Source: Spirochaetaceae bacterium (GTDB lineage Bacteria; Spirochaetota; Spirochaetia; DSM-27196; PWMO01). Taken from it: 11,686 bases of DNA. Numbering within the stretch: position 1 is the stretch's first letter; every line of letters begins with the position of its first letter. This document shows, piece by piece, positions 1 to 6,891 of the stretch. Position numbers and translations under genes: made by a program. A model generated the notes under the pieces. That model was not told where the DNA came from. It saw nothing but the letters and a program-made list of their open reading frames with translations, and searched no databases. Location of the stretch: the NCBI GenBank assembly GCA_003558175.1, contig PWMO01000155.1, positions 1 through 11,686 of the forward strand, read 5' to 3'.

Positions 1-272
1 GCACGCTGCTCGATCTGTTGCGCGAGCTGAAGCAGACTCGCTCGGTGGTGATCAACGGCGCCGGCATTCTGCCCGAGTATCAGCGCCTGGGCGGCAACGC
101 ACTGCTGTACTACGAGCTGGAACGCACCGGGCGGCTGCGCGACCCGCTGCACGCCGACCTGACCCAGGTGGCTGAATCAACCACCCTCATGGTGAGCGAT
201 CTCGAGATGCTTGGCGCCGAGGTGTACAAGATTCACCGCATGTACCGCAACAGTCTGCGCGTTACCGGATGA
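1..272 (+). CDS. GNAT-like acyltransferase, C-terminal fragment
   Basis: Open from the left edge (frame reads from base 3) to TGA at 270-272, about 89 residues, with the start outside the window. The sequence contains GAGILPEYQRLGGNALLYYEL, which resembles the acyl-CoA-binding region of GNAT proteins (PEYQxxGxNALLY), then an ADLTQVAES segment and a YKIHRMYR end. From memory, a similar ending occurs in uncharacterised GNAT-like proteins of spirochaetes and Firmicutes. The acceptor substrate cannot be inferred. The 3' end overlaps the convergent hflX end by 11 bp (262-272), so there is no room for a terminator between them. The TTG at base 18 is only an internal codon. I am sure it is coding, moderately sure of the family. 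Confidence 0.65.
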   Translation, partial: TLLDLLRELKQTRSVVINGAGILPEYQRLGGNALLYYELERTGRLRDPLHADLTQVAESTTLMVSDLEMLGAEVYKIHRMYRNSLRVTG

Positions 273-1548
273 CGTACGGTTCGAGCACGGCGCGCGTGCG
301 GCTGGGGACTCGTGCCGTGACGGTGAAGCTGTCGTGGTCATACTCCTGCTGCAATACGCTGCCGGTGCGATGGATCAGAGCCGCCAGGTCGTGGCGGTCA
401 TTGGGCAGGCGGTAGCGCGCAGGGTGCATTGCCTCGAGCAGGTAGCGTTCGATCTCAGCGGTCAGCTGTTCGAGCCCCGTCCCGGTCTGCGCCGAAACCT
501 CAACCGTAGCAGTGGTCTCGGCCGCTTCGTCGGCAACGCGTCTGCGTGCGAAGCGCAGCGCCTCGAGATCGGTGGCGAGATCCATCTTGTTCAGCGCCAC
601 GATCACCGGTTTGTCCCCCGCGCCGATCTCCTGCAGCACCGTCCGGGTTGTATGGTAATGGTGCAGCAGCTCCGCGTCCGAAGCGTCGAGCACGTGAATC
701 AGGTAGTCCGCTTCCACAGCCTCCTCCAGCGTGGAGTGAAAGGCGTTGACCAGGTCGTGCGGCAGTTTTCTTACAAACCCGACCGTGTCGGTCAGCACCG
801 TCTCGAGGCCGCCCGTAAGCGGCAGGCGGCGCGTGGTTGGGTCGAGGGTGGCGAACAGCTTGTCCGCTACCAGCACGTCGGCGCCGGTGAGCGCGTGCAG
901 CAGCGAAGACTTGCCGGCATTGGTGTAGCCTACCAGCGCACCGGACGGCATTGGAACATCGCGGCGGCGGCGCGACATCGTACTGCGCTGTTCGCTCAGG
1001 GCGCGCAGTTCCTCGCGTACGCGGGTGATCCGGCGCAGCAGGGCACGCCGGTCGTACTCAATCTGCTTTTCACCCTCGCCGCGGGTTCCACGCATGCCGC
1101 CCTGCTGGCGCGAAAGGTGCGTCCAGGCGCGCGTGAGCCGCGGCAGCTGGTACTGGAGCTGCGCAAGTTCAACCTGCAGCGACGCCTCACGGGTTGAGGC
1201 CCGCTTCTGGAAGATGTCCAGAATGACCTGGTGGCGGTCAATGACCGTAAGGCCGGTGAAGCGCTCCCAGTTGCGCTGCTGCGATGGGGAGAGTTCGTCA
1301 TCAAAGACTATGCATGACACACCGAGGCGCTCCGCCTCTGCCTTTATCTCCTGCGCTTTCCCTGAACCGACCAGCAGCCGCGGCGACGGCTCTCGTACCC
1401 GGACCGCGAGCGAACCCACCGACTCCAGGCCGACGGAGAGCGAAAGCTGCGAGAGTTCATCAAGCAGCAGGGTTGTGACGCTCTCTGCGCCGCCGTTGCG
1501 GCCGTTGCCGTTGAGTTCTACTGCCACCAGAAATGCACGTGTTCTCAC
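262..1548 (-). CDS. hflX: HflX, ribosome-associated GTPase
   Basis: 428 residues, normal length for HflX, an Era/Obg-related GTPase that binds the 50S subunit and splits stalled or heat-damaged ribosomes in the cytoplasm. Visible in order: the N-terminal HflX domain (about 1-140, with VGSGKAQEI at 60-68), the family linker GGMRGTRGEGEKQIEYDRR at 150-168, a coiled helix (168-195), then the G domain: G1 GYTNAGKSS 207-215, G3 DTVGF 254-258, G4 NKMD 320-323 and G5 SAQTG 352-356. All nucleotide-binding motifs are intact. The start is GTG at 1548, fitting the usual HflX opening (RAFLVAVEL). No Shine-Dalgarno lies at proper distance; the nearest AGG is 12 nt away. It lies 104 nt downstream of the unknown gene at 1653-2426 on the same strand, so it may be co-transcribed or use its own promoter (1556-1585). 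Confidence 0.96.
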   Translation of the reverse strand: MRTRAFLVAVELNGNGRNGGAESVTTLLLDELSQLSLSVGLESVGSLAVRVREPSPRLLVGSGKAQEIKAEAERLGVSCIVFDDELSPSQQRNWERFTGLTVIDRHQVILDIFQKRASTREASLQVELAQLQYQLPRLTRAWTHLSRQQGGMRGTRGEGEKQIEYDRRALLRRITRVREELRALSEQRSTMSRRRRDVPMPSGALVGYTNAGKSSLLHALTGADVLVADKLFATLDPTTRRLPLTGGLETVLTDTVGFVRKLPHDLVNAFHSTLEEAVEADYLIHVLDASDAELLHHYHTTRTVLQEIGAGDKPVIVALNKMDLATDLEALRFARRRVADEAAETTATVEVSAQTGTGLEQLTAEIERYLLEAMHPARYRLPNDRHDLAALIHRTGSVLQQEYDHDSFTVTARVPSRTRAVLEPYVIR

Positions 1549-1555
1549 TATGAAG

Positions 1556-1585
1556 AAGTTACCTGCAAACGTGCCGCCGGGACAA
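1556..1585 (-). promoter_or_regulatory. Possible weak promoter for hflX
   Basis: On the minus strand, TTGTCC (1585-1580) and TAACTT (1561-1556) are spaced by 18 bp. The predicted transcription start would be about 1549, one base before the GTG start at 1548, so the message would be almost leaderless. The -10 matches consensus at only three positions, so this is tentative. Confidence 0.25.
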
Positions 1586-1623
1586 GCGCCCCCCGCGGGT
1601 TCCGACGCGTCGGGACGGTGCGC

Positions 1624-1656
1624 CGGACAACCTCAGTCAACATCGGACAACCTCAG
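1624..1656 (-). repeat. 13-bp direct repeat over the stop codon of the 1653-2426 gene
   Basis: cggacaacctcag occurs at 1624-1636 and again at 1644-1656, a period of 20 bp. The right copy contains the gene's TGA stop (complement of 1653-1655). It looks like a short tandem duplication whose second copy has partly drifted. A 12-bp perfect palindrome (CCGACGCGTCGG, 1602-1613) lies nearby, but no T-tract follows it. Confidence 0.8.
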
Positions 1657-2426
1657 ACCACCATTGCCGAGCGGCCCCAGTCGTAATGGTGCTGCCGGAT
1701 CTGATCGAGCGACGGCATTGGATACCAGACCACGTCCGATTTGTCTCCGACGTAGAGGCCGCGTTCAATGATGTTGTAGGCGAAGGACTGCATCGAGCGC
1801 TCGACGTTCTTGTTGGGCTTCTCGCTGCCGTGCCGCACCGCCATGATGCACTCGCGCAGGTGGAGCAGGTTCTTGTCGTAGACCGGACCGGCGTCTGCGG
1901 TGTCCTTGCTCTTCTCCAGGTCAACGGTCTTGATGTCGGCGAAGACAACCTTCGGCACGAAGACCTTGTTTGCCGGGTTGGTCATGTGGATGCTGAACTG
2001 CACCGGATCGAACTTGCTGACGACCAGCGGTGAAATAGGGCATATCTCCTGGTACACGAAGTAGCCGCGCCCGGTTTGAGCCGCGCCCGCATCCGCCCTG
2101 CGCGGCTCGATCCCCAGGCTGCGCCCGTCCGCGGTGGTCAGATAGAGCTTCTTCAGCCGGTCGAGCTCGGTGTGTTCCAGAGCGCGATAAACCGACATCC
2201 AGACCGAGTTCTTGGGTGATCCATCCGAGTGAGTCACACAACGTTCGCGTGCGTACTTCCAGTCGAAGTAGTCGCCGAACTCACCGTCGACTTCGATGAA
2301 GATGATCCGTTCATAGGAGCCGTTTTTCCTGCCGGTAGACATGTACTGCCCGAACTGAATCGGGTCGAGTTGTGACGCAATCATCGCTTCCAGCGGAAAG
2401 ACCGATAGATAGTAGCGAGTCTGCAT
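1653..2426 (-). CDS. Uncharacterised protein with an internal duplication
   Basis: 257 residues; I do not recognise a named family. The ATG at 2426 is preceded by AAAGGGGAG at good distance, so start and coding status are firm. No signal peptide or membrane helix is visible, so it is probably cytoplasmic. Residues 11-47 and 130-166 align without gaps: both carry S-x-x-D-P-[IV]-Q-F about eight residues in, then a Met, and end in a hydrophobic strand followed by acidic residues (IIFIEVD and VVFADIK). Each copy is preceded by a Tyr-rich strand (YYLSVF, YFVYQEI), so the protein seems to be two related halves. The second half continues with a charged, helix-like stretch (NLLHLRECIM, KPNKNVERSMQSFAYNIIERG) and ends in DWGRSAMVV. 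An aromatic DYFDWKYARERC segment lies at 52-63. It stands alone between hflX and the divergent TTT operon, and neither neighbour clearly indicates its role. Confidence 0.85.
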   Translation of the reverse strand: MQTRYYLSVFPLEAMIASQLDPIQFGQYMSTGRKNGSYERIIFIEVDGEFGDYFDWKYARERCVTHSDGSPKNSVWMSVYRALEHTELDRLKKLYLTTADGRSLGIEPRRADAGAAQTGRGYFVYQEICPISPLVVSKFDPVQFSIHMTNPANKVFVPKVVFADIKTVDLEKSKDTADAGPVYDKNLLHLRECIMAVRHGSEKPNKNVERSMQSFAYNIIERGLYVGDKSDVVWYPMPSLDQIRQHHYDWGRSAMVV

Positions 2427-2460
2427 AGCACTCCCCTTTTGTAAGAGCCATTCTCCTGAT

Positions 2461-2469
2461 ATTGTAACA
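2461..2469 (-). promoter_or_regulatory. Extended -10 promoter for the 1653-2426 gene
   Basis: Reading leftward, TGTTACAAT (complement of 2469-2461) is an extended -10 element: TG, one base, then TACAAT. No good -35 lies 16-18 bp upstream, as is typical of extended -10 promoters. The predicted start is near 2454, giving a leader of about 28 nt that contains the AAGGGGAG ribosome-binding site. Confidence 0.5.
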
Positions 2470-2529
2470 CGTTTAGTGCCGGGCGGCGAGGACGGTTGCG
2501 GCCTGACCGTCGTTGCAACGCTTTCGTGT

Positions 2530-2562
2530 GCCGTGTCGCGTCCGGCAACACGGCAACACGGC
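2530..2562. repeat. Inverted and tandem repeat upstream of the TTT operon promoter
   Basis: GCCGTGT (2530-2536) is complementary to ACACGGC at 2548-2554 and again at 2556-2562; the latter two lie in a perfect 8-bp tandem, AACACGGC at 2547-2554 and 2555-2562. The block ends three bases before the -35 of the plus-strand promoter at 2566, a position suited to a regulator. A separate 10-bp palindrome, CGTTGCAACG, is at 2511-2520. A regulatory role is inference. Confidence 0.4.
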
Positions 2563-2565
2563 CAT

Positions 2566-2595
2566 TTGATTCGTACGCGGTTTATCGGGTAGTAT
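2566..2595 (+). promoter_or_regulatory. Promoter of the dehydrogenase-tctCAB operon
   Basis: TTGATT (2566-2571) and TAGTAT (2590-2595) are spaced by 18 bp. Predicted transcription start is near 2602, leaving a leader of about 30 nt that ends in AAGGTGG (2622-2628), four bases before the ATG at 2633. The same -10 hexamer, TAGTAT, appears in the leftward promoter at 9598-9626. Confidence 0.5.
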
Positions 2596-2632
2596 GGCGG
2601 CGCACGCGACGCTCTGCAGACAAGGTGGCTGA

Positions 2633-3649
2633 ATGAAACGAGTGGTGTTTGCCGGTGATCGGCTGTTCAAGAAGTTCCCCAACCGAGACTACTTCTGCGG
2701 ACGGATTGGTGAGATCGGCGCCGAGTGGCATTTTGCCGAGGGGGCCGACGACGCAACGCTTGCCGACGCAACGCGCGAGGCGGCAGCGGTGGTGGTGATT
2801 GACCGGCGCATTGACCGCCCGCTGATCGAGGGAATGCGCCGTTGTGAACTCGTGATGACGCTTTCGGTTGGCTACGACTGCGTGGACGTTGCCGCAGCAA
2901 CCGATCGGCGGATTCCGGTAAGCAACTGTCCCACCTACTGCATTGACGAAGTAGCCACCCATGCGATCACGCTGCTGCACGCGGTAGCGCGCAAGCTGCA
3001 TCTCGTCATACCGCGGACCAGGGCGGGAAACTGGTACACCGATTACGCTAAACCGATCTTCTCGTTCCAGCAGAAGCTGCTGGGAATTATCGGCCTTGGG
3101 CGCATCGGACGTGCCACGGCTGCCAGGGCACAGGCGCTGGGCATGAACGTAGCGGCGTATGACCCGTACGTGGACGACGACATCTTTGCAATGTGCGGGG
3201 TTCGCCGTTTCCTCGACCTGGAGGAGATGCTGCCCGAGTGCGATTCCGTTTCCATCCATGCACCGCTGAACGGCGAGACCCGGTCCATGATAAACGCCGA
3301 AACGCTGTCCCTCATGCAGCCGCACGCGTGCATCGTCAACACCGCCCGCGGCGCCATTATCGATGAAGGGGCGCTTCTGGCGGCCCTCCAGCAAGGCCGG
3401 ATTGCCGGCGCCGGGTTGGATGTGCTGGAGAAGGAGCCGCCGGCTGCCGACCATCCGCTGCTGCAGGAAGAGCGGGCGCTGGTTACGCCGCACATGGCGT
3501 GGTATTCCGAAGAGAGCTACACGCGGAACCAGGAACTGGGAATGGACGAACTGATCCGGGTGCTTACCGGCCGTCGGCCGCAGTACGTGGTGAATCCTCA
3601 AGTATTTGAGAAACCGAGGTTGGAGCAGGTCCAACAGCAAGAGGAGTAG
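2633..3649 (+). CDS. D-isomer-specific 2-hydroxyacid dehydrogenase, CtBP-like
   Basis: 338 residues, full length for the family, which interconverts 2-keto acids and D-2-hydroxy acids with NAD(P)H in the cytoplasm. Seen: N-terminal half of the catalytic domain (1-105); Rossmann motif GLGRIG at 154-159, with Asp177 at the end of beta-2 suggesting preference for NAD; catalytic Arg239 (NTARGAIIDE), Glu268 (DVLEKEPP) and His287 (VTPHMAWYSE). His287 is followed three residues on by Trp290 in an HxAWYSE context, the hallmark of the CtBP branch rather than SerA, glyoxylate or lactate dehydrogenases. Start ATG 2633 has AAGGTGG four bases upstream. It leads the TTT operon: only four bases separate its stop from tctC, so the two are almost certainly co-transcribed. 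The physiological substrate is unknown, but the context suggests an organic acid related to the one imported. Confidence 0.93.
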   Translation: MKRVVFAGDRLFKKFPNRDYFCGRIGEIGAEWHFAEGADDATLADATREAAAVVVIDRRIDRPLIEGMRRCELVMTLSVGYDCVDVAAATDRRIPVSNCPTYCIDEVATHAITLLHAVARKLHLVIPRTRAGNWYTDYAKPIFSFQQKLLGIIGLGRIGRATAARAQALGMNVAAYDPYVDDDIFAMCGVRRFLDLEEMLPECDSVSIHAPLNGETRSMINAETLSLMQPHACIVNTARGAIIDEGALLAALQQGRIAGAGLDVLEKEPPAADHPLLQEERALVTPHMAWYSEESYTRNQELGMDELIRVLTGRRPQYVVNPQVFEKPRLEQVQQQEE

Positions 3650-3653
3650 AGGG

Positions 3654-4640
3654 ATGAGCAGGAAGAAGACCGTATGGCGGCTGGGAGTCGCGCTGCTGGT
3701 GATCCTCGCGATTGCCGGACAAACGGCACTGTTTGCCGCCGGAGCCGGAGAAGAGCGGGCATACCCGTCACGTGCTATCAATTACGTGATTCCGTTTGAC
3801 GCAGGCGGACAGTCGGATATTACCGCGCAGTATCAGCGCGCGGGACTTGAACGGGCATTTGGCGTTGACGTGGTGATCCGGCATCAGCCGGGTGCCGGTG
3901 GTGCGCTTGCCTGGGCCGACCTGGCACGCAGCCGCGCCGACGGCTACACCATCGCGGGCAACAACATTCCGCACATCATCATTCAGCCTCTGGTACGCGA
4001 GAATGCCGGCTACGCCACCGAGGATCTGCGGCCGGTCTACCTCTTTCAGACCACGCCGATCGGCCTGGCGGTAGCCGCCAACAGCCCGCACAACACGCTG
4101 GCCGACCTGATCGAGTACGCACGCGCCAATCCGGGGCGGGTAACGGTCAGCGGTTCCGGAACGCATTCCGGTCATCATCTGGCCATCCTTCAGCTCGAGT
4201 ATCTCAGCGATGCCGATTTCACCTACATTCCGGCAACCGGCGCGGCCCCATCGGTGACCAACTTTCTCGGCGGGCATACGGAGGCCATCCTGGCCAACTC
4301 CGACGACCTGGTGCAGCATCAGCAGGCCATGAAGATTCTGGCTATCGGCACCACCGAGCGCTTTCACGCGCTTTCCGACGTACCCACCTTCATGGAGCAG
4401 GGCTACGACTTCACCGCCGGTATTGACCGCGGCGTGACGGTGGCGAAGGACACCCCCGAGGATGTTGTGCGGGCGATCGAGCGCGCGTTCGATACCGTAA
4501 GCCGTGATCCCGAGTTTGTTGCCGAGATGGAAGCGCTTGGATTTGAGATGCACCAGATCGGTGCCGACGAGTACGCTGCCTACATAGAGCGCAAGCAGCG
4601 CGAGATCATCACCGTCTTGACCGAGCTCGGCGAGCTGTAG
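3654..4640 (+). CDS. tctC: TctC/Bug-family periplasmic solute-binding protein
   Basis: 328 residues, usual for TctC/Bug proteins, the extracytoplasmic receptors of tripartite tricarboxylate transporters. A signal peptide is clear: MSRKK, a hydrophobic core at about 11-28, and a probable cut after FAAG/AGAG near residues 28-32; there is no lipobox cysteine. The mature protein starts with YPSRAINYVIPFDAGGQSD (37-55), matching the family pattern YPsrpI..vvPf.aGG.sD. Further family marks are GAGGALAWADLARSRADGYT (80-99) and DVPTFMEQGYDF (242-253). The start is ATG 3654, with GAGGAG at 3641-3646 overlapping the end of the previous gene; an upstream in-frame ATG at 3606 would put 16 polar residues before the signal peptide and is unlikely. 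Bug ligands range from citrate to dicarboxylates, aromatic acids and amino acids, so the ligand cannot be read from sequence. Confidence 0.94.
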   Translation: MSRKKTVWRLGVALLVILAIAGQTALFAAGAGEERAYPSRAINYVIPFDAGGQSDITAQYQRAGLERAFGVDVVIRHQPGAGGALAWADLARSRADGYTIAGNNIPHIIIQPLVRENAGYATEDLRPVYLFQTTPIGLAVAANSPHNTLADLIEYARANPGRVTVSGSGTHSGHHLAILQLEYLSDADFTYIPATGAAPSVTNFLGGHTEAILANSDDLVQHQQAMKILAIGTTERFHALSDVPTFMEQGYDFTAGIDRGVTVAKDTPEDVVRAIERAFDTVSRDPEFVAEMEALGFEMHQIGADEYAAYIERKQREIITVLTELGEL

Positions 4641-4653
4641 GCTCGGCGAGCTG
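4624..4653 (+). repeat. Tandem hairpin-forming repeat at the tctC stop, before tctA
   Basis: gctcggcgagctg occurs at 4625-4637 and 4641-4653, a period of 16 bp; the tctC stop TAG (4638-4640) lies between the copies. Each copy is self-complementary (AGCTC-GGC-GAGCT at 4624-4636; GCTC-GGC-GAGC at 4641-4651), so the message could fold into one or two small hairpins. A structure just after a binding-protein gene and before membrane genes is often used to keep the binding protein in excess; applying that here is inference. Confidence 0.7.
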
Positions 4654-4673
4654 CTCGAAAGGAAACGTTTGGT

Positions 4674-6224
4674 ATGCCCGCAGTTCTCCAGGCAGTTCTC
4701 ACCGTACTGCATCCGCTGAACCTCTTTTTGATTGGAACCGGGGTAACTGCGGGTATTGCCGTGGGTGCGCTTCCGGGGTTGACGGCCACCATGGCCATTG
4801 CGCTGCTGGTGCCGTTCACCTTTGGGATGAACGTGGTGCACGCGCTGGTGCTGCTGGGCGGCATCTACTGCGGCGCCATCTACGGCGGCAGCTATGCCGC
4901 CATTCTGATCAACACGCCGGGGACGCCGGCGGCCATTGCTACTACGTTCGACGGATTTGCGCTGGCGCGCAAGGGACACGCCTACCGCGCCATCGTGGTC
5001 GCTACCATCGCTTCGGCGGTTGGCGGGCTGGTAGGGGTCTTTTTTCTGCTGTTTCTCTCTCCGCCGCTGGCGCGCGCATCGCTGCGTTTTGGACCGCCGG
5101 AGTTCTTCTGGCTCACGGTGTTCGGGCTCACCATCATTGCCACCATCTCGCCCAAGTCTACCGTCAAGGGGCTGATCGGGGGCGCGATCGGGCTGTTGAT
5201 CGGCACCATCGGGATATCGCCGATCGAAGGCAACGTGCGGTTTGCGTTTCGCACGGTGGCGCTGCAGAACGGCATCACGCTGATTCCGGCGCTGATCGGG
5301 CTGTTCTGTGTGCCCGAGATTCTGGACATGATAGCGTCGCGGCATCACCGGGAGACCGCCATTCCGTATCGCTCGCAGCGGCACATGCTGCGCCGGGTGT
5401 GGCGTCTGATGGCGCGCAAGCCGATGCTGCTGCTGCGCTCCTCGGTTATCGGCACGATCATCGGGATTGTCCCGGGGGCCGGGGCCAACATCGCGGGGAT
5501 GGTCTCGTACAATGAGGCGGTACGGGTGTCGCGGCAGCCGGAGAAGTTCGGCGAAGGGTCGATAGACGGCATCACGGCCGCCGAGGCGTCAAACAACGCC
5601 GGGGTGGCAGGGTCGCTGGTGCCGCTGCTCACGCTGGGCATTCCCGGCGCACCGCCGGCGGCAGTGCTTCTGGGCGCGCTGCTTCTCAAGGGCATGCGTC
5701 CGGGGGCCGAGCTGTTTACGGTGCACGCTCCGATTACCTACACCTTCATGTTTTCGCTGGTGATCGCCAACATCGCGCTCCTGCCGCTGGGTTTGATGCT
5801 GGGCAAAGCGGCCAGCAAGGTGGTCACCGGCCTGCCGATTACGCTGCTGGCACCGCTGGTGTTCTTTCTCTCCGTGATCGGTTCGTTTGCGATTCAGAAC
5901 AACATCGCCGATGTCTACGTGATGCTGGCGCTGGGGCTGGTTGGCTACGTGGGACGACGCGTCGGTCTGCAGCCGGGGCCGATTGTGCTGGGCCTGATCC
6001 TGGGCTCGATGTGCGAGCAGGGGCTGGTACAGTCAATTCTGATGGGCCGAGCAGCCGGCACCCCGTTAGCCATCTTCTTTACCCGGCCTATTTCAATCAT
6101 TCTCATTGGGTTAACCGTAGTGTCGGCGTTCTGGCCGATGCTGGCCCGCATGCGGCAGCGGCGCACACCGGCGATTGCCGCGGCTCACACCCACCCGATC
6201 GTTGAGGAGAAGCGCGATGCGTAA
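4674..6224 (+). CDS. tctA: TctA, large membrane subunit of the TTT transporter
   Basis: 516 residues, normal for TctA, the roughly 12-helix secondary transporter subunit. Family motifs are all present: GIAVGALPGLTATMAIALL (27-45), YGGSYAAILINTPGTPAA (70-87), GIVPGAGANIAG (264-275), PEKFGEGSIDGITAAEASNN (289-308) and SLVPLLTLGIPGAPPAAVLL (314-333). The two LPGL/VPGAG motifs and the two NTPG/GIPG motifs reflect the known internal duplication of the family. Hydrophobic segments fill the whole length except a basic loop at about 222-252. Start ATG 4674 has AAAGGA at 4658-4663, ten bases upstream, a slightly long spacing that may lower expression relative to tctC. The 3' end overlaps tctB by 8 bp, suggesting translational coupling. 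It works with TctB and TctC to import an organic acid, probably with cation symport (family knowledge). Confidence 0.96.
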   Translation: MPAVLQAVLTVLHPLNLFLIGTGVTAGIAVGALPGLTATMAIALLVPFTFGMNVVHALVLLGGIYCGAIYGGSYAAILINTPGTPAAIATTFDGFALARKGHAYRAIVVATIASAVGGLVGVFFLLFLSPPLARASLRFGPPEFFWLTVFGLTIIATISPKSTVKGLIGGAIGLLIGTIGISPIEGNVRFAFRTVALQNGITLIPALIGLFCVPEILDMIASRHHRETAIPYRSQRHMLRRVWRLMARKPMLLLRSSVIGTIIGIVPGAGANIAGMVSYNEAVRVSRQPEKFGEGSIDGITAAEASNNAGVAGSLVPLLTLGIPGAPPAAVLLGALLLKGMRPGAELFTVHAPITYTFMFSLVIANIALLPLGLMLGKAASKVVTGLPITLLAPLVFFLSVIGSFAIQNNIADVYVMLALGLVGYVGRRVGLQPGPIVLGLILGSMCEQGLVQSILMGRAAGTPLAIFFTRPISIILIGLTVVSAFWPMLARMRQRRTPAIAAAHTHPIVEEKRDA

Positions 6225-6681
6225 CAACCGCCTGGTGGCGCTTACCCTGATCGCATTTGGTCTGTTTGCGTGGTTGGAGTCCCAGCGCTACGGCGCGCTG
6301 AGTCGGCTGTTTCCGCAGGTTGTGGCGCTGGCGCTGGTGGTGCTTTCGCTCGTGCTGCTGGCGCAAACGTTTACTGCGCGGGCTCGCCGCGCCGAGGCGG
6401 TACGCCGCGAAGGGCGCGCGGAAGCAGAGAAGCCGGATCTGCGCAGCGTGGGCTTGTCGGTATTGATCATGATCGCCTGGACACTGCTGCTGGAGCCGCT
6501 GGGATTCTGGACTGCGAGCCTGCTGGCGTTTGCGCTGCTGGTAGTGACGCTGCGAACCAGAGATCAGGATGCCGCGGCTGTCTGGAAGACGGTGCTGGCA
6601 GGTGTGGTGCTGATGACGGCGTTTGTGCTGGTGTTTCGCATTACGCTGCGGGTCCCACTGCCGACGGGCCTCTTCTGGTAG
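6217..6681 (+). CDS. tctB: TctB, small membrane subunit of the TTT transporter
   Basis: 154 residues, with four hydrophobic segments at about 6-20, 34-52, 78-113 (two close together) and 124-142, the TctB layout. Typical marks are the FP pair after helix 1 (LFPQVVALAL, 31-40), a charged cytoplasmic loop (53-77) and EPLGFWTASLLAFALL (93-108). TctB is the poorly conserved accessory subunit of TTT systems. Start ATG 6217 is chosen because GAGGAGA (6204-6210) sits six bases upstream and it overlaps tctA by 8 bp; an earlier in-frame ATG at 6175 would add a polar tail inside tctA. It ends with TAG at 6679-6681, and the next ORF continues in the same frame. Confidence 0.92.
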   Translation: MRNNRLVALTLIAFGLFAWLESQRYGALSRLFPQVVALALVVLSLVLLAQTFTARARRAEAVRREGRAEAEKPDLRSVGLSVLIMIAWTLLLEPLGFWTASLLAFALLVVTLRTRDQDAAAVWKTVLAGVVLMTAFVLVFRITLRVPLPTGLFW

Positions 6682-6683
6682 AC

Positions 6684-6712
6684 CGTGGGTCGGCGGGTCG
6701 TGGGGCGGCGGG
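6684..6712 (+). repeat. 15-bp tandem duplication just after the tctB stop
   Basis: cgtgggtcggcggg (6684-6697) and cgtggggcggcggg (6699-6712) match at 13 of 14 positions with a period of 15 bp. It begins three bases after the tctB stop. Unlike the other repeats of this kind here, its period is a multiple of three, and it lies at the start of the following small ORF, giving the near-repeat VGRRV-VGRRA and two possible GTG starts (6685 and 6700). Confidence 0.65.
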
Positions 6713-6891
6713 CACCCATTCCCAACTGCCTGCAGTGCCGGCACTTCTATGTCACCTGGGATCAGCGCTTTCCACGCGGCTGCCGGATATTCGAGATCAA
6801 AAGCCGCGAATTACCGAGCCGTGTGGTGCTGCGCTCCACCGGCCGCAACTGCCCGTCGTTTGAAGCTTCACCAGACATCCGCCAGGCGTGA
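6685..6891 (+). CDS. Small four-cysteine protein, probable metal-binding
   Basis: 68 residues from GTG 6685, or 63 from GTG 6700. The core NCLQCRHFYVTWDQRFPRGC, then FEIKSRELPS and SGxxC-like STGRNCPSFE, reads like a small conserved bacterial protein I recall (CxxCxHyYvTWdxxFPxGCxxFxxKSxxLPSxxVxxSSGxxCxxFE), which has no established function. Cys15, 18, 33 and 56 suggest a zinc or iron site. Codon use and this pattern support real coding despite the short length. No good Shine-Dalgarno precedes either GTG. It lies three bases after the tctB stop and in the same frame, so it would be translated by reinitiation or by readthrough of TAG. It probably shares the TTT operon message, but a functional link is not implied. 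No clear terminator follows; a short dyad (CCGGC-A-GCCGG, 6898-6908) lacks a T-tract. Confidence 0.7.
   Translation: MGRRVVGRRAPIPNCLQCRHFYVTWDQRFPRGCRIFEIKSRELPSRVVLRSTGRNCPSFEASPDIRQA

Noticed and set aside
211..1197. Long plus-strand open frame of 328 codons
   Set aside because: It lies entirely on the other strand of hflX, whose GTPase motifs are intact; the product is Arg/Gln-rich with no recognisable domain. It is a high-GC shadow.
1602..1613. Perfect 12-bp palindrome CCGACGCGTCGG between the 257-residue gene and hflX, considered as a terminator
   Set aside because: It has no loop bases and no T-tract on either strand, so it is not a convincing terminator; it could be a protein-binding site but nothing else supports that.
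2582..3781. Minus-strand open frame of 399 codons
   Set aside because: Antisense to the dehydrogenase gene, which has complete catalytic motifs; no ribosome-binding site or domain.
3768..5384. Minus-strand open frame of 538 codons
   Set aside because: The longest such frame, but it runs antisense across tctC and tctA, has a shadow-type composition and crosses a true operon junction.
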